In this document: positions 63,778-64,000 of the stretch, piece by piece
Layout of the letters: each line of letters starts with the position of its first letter
How positions within the stretch are numbered: the stretch's first letter is position 1
Source of the DNA: Fischerella sp. PCC 9431
GTDB lineage: Bacteria; Cyanobacteriota; Cyanobacteriia; Cyanobacteriales; Nostocaceae
NCBI RefSeq assembly: GCF_000447295.1
Contig: NZ_KE650771.1
Location: forward strand, 6,411,406-6,475,405
Direction: 5' to 3'
Length of the DNA: 64,000 nucleotides
The notes under the pieces: model-generated
Database searches by the model: none
What the model was told of the DNA's origin: nothing
What the model saw: the letters and a program-made list of their open reading frames with translations, nothing else
Position numbers and translations under genes: made by a program

Positions 63778-63999
63778 TTATTGACCTACTTCAACATTTT
63801 TGAAAGCAGCAGATGTAATATTTAATTCATCAGCGCTAGTTGCAGATAAAGTACCTTTGGAACCAACAATTAAAGCGGAGTCAAGGCTATTTTTATTCAA
63901 GTTAAAAAAAGCTGCTTCTTGGCTATCAATAGCACCACCAGCAACAACATCCAATTCTTGTTCAGACAGTTCAGTAGTTTTGTTGATTTCGTGAGACAT
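63778..63999 (-). CDS. Double-glycine leader peptide, twin B (73 aa)
   Basis: A tandem paralogue of twin A with the same length and leader (one change in 22 residues). The core keeps NSLDSAL-VG and GTLSATSAD, while the first 12 core residues vary (AIDSQEAAFFNLNK). The gene is complete, with its ATG at the last bases of the window, so more copies may lie beyond. It should be cut after GG and exported by the C39-ABC system. Confidence 0.82.
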   Translation of the reverse strand: MSHEINKTTELSEQELDVVAGGAIDSQEAAFFNLNKNSLDSALIVGSKGTLSATSADELNITSAAFKNVEVGQ

Positions 64000-64000
64000 G

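Overview
The window looks like a chromosomal region of a filamentous, heterocystous-type (Nostocales-like) cyanobacterium. It carries many HIP1 octamers (GCGATCGC), heptanucleotide tandem repeats of the CCCCGAT, TTATCAG and TTCCCTG type, small palindrome-ended elements, and cyanobacterial signatures such as an AMIN-containing TonB receptor. No rRNA, tRNA, CRISPR array or transposase gene was seen.

Region 1 (1-40939, all on the minus strand, so biosynthesis reads right to left) is an FAAL-primed hybrid NRPS/PKS line. Order: FAAL-ACP-C-A-T (35555-40939); stand-alone Fe(II)/2-oxoglutarate oxygenase (34618); KS-AT-KR-T-E (28461); C-A-T-C fused to a second oxygenase (22866); interface-type C domain-A-T-C (18204); 2,4-diaminobutyrate aminotransferase (16779); half-C-A-T (13981); TubC docking-C-A-T-C (9176); third oxygenase (8071); interface-A-T (4789); C-A-T-reductase (252); and the start of a class III aminotransferase running off the left edge. 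Specificity codes read by eye against GrsA numbering suggest Asn-like, (ketide), Gly, Asp, Dab, Ser, His, Pro. The predicted product is an acyl-Asn*-ketide-Gly-(beta-OH)Asp-Dab-Ser-(beta-OH)His-Pro lipopeptide released by reduction. This resembles beta-hydroxyaspartate lipopeptide siderophores such as the cyanobacterial cyanochelins, but with an unusual residue set.

Region 2 (40940-53794) is the matching uptake and processing set. It holds a divergent intergenic region with a candidate Fur box, an AMIN-type TonB-dependent receptor (+), an MFS exporter candidate, an FhuF-like 2Fe-2S reductase, a FecB-type lipoprotein, a FecE ATPase, two FecCD permeases, and a PvdQ/penicillin-acylase-family Ntn hydrolase. 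Together these imply synthesis, export, TonB uptake, periplasmic handling, ABC import and reductive iron release, with possible acyl removal.

Region 3 (53795-64000, minus strand) is a peptide export locus: an NHLM-type ABC transporter pair (one with a C39 leader peptidase), an HlyD-like adaptor, a tandem cyclic-nucleotide-binding-fold protein, and four small double-glycine leader peptides, two of them close paralogues. The peptide array probably continues past the right edge.
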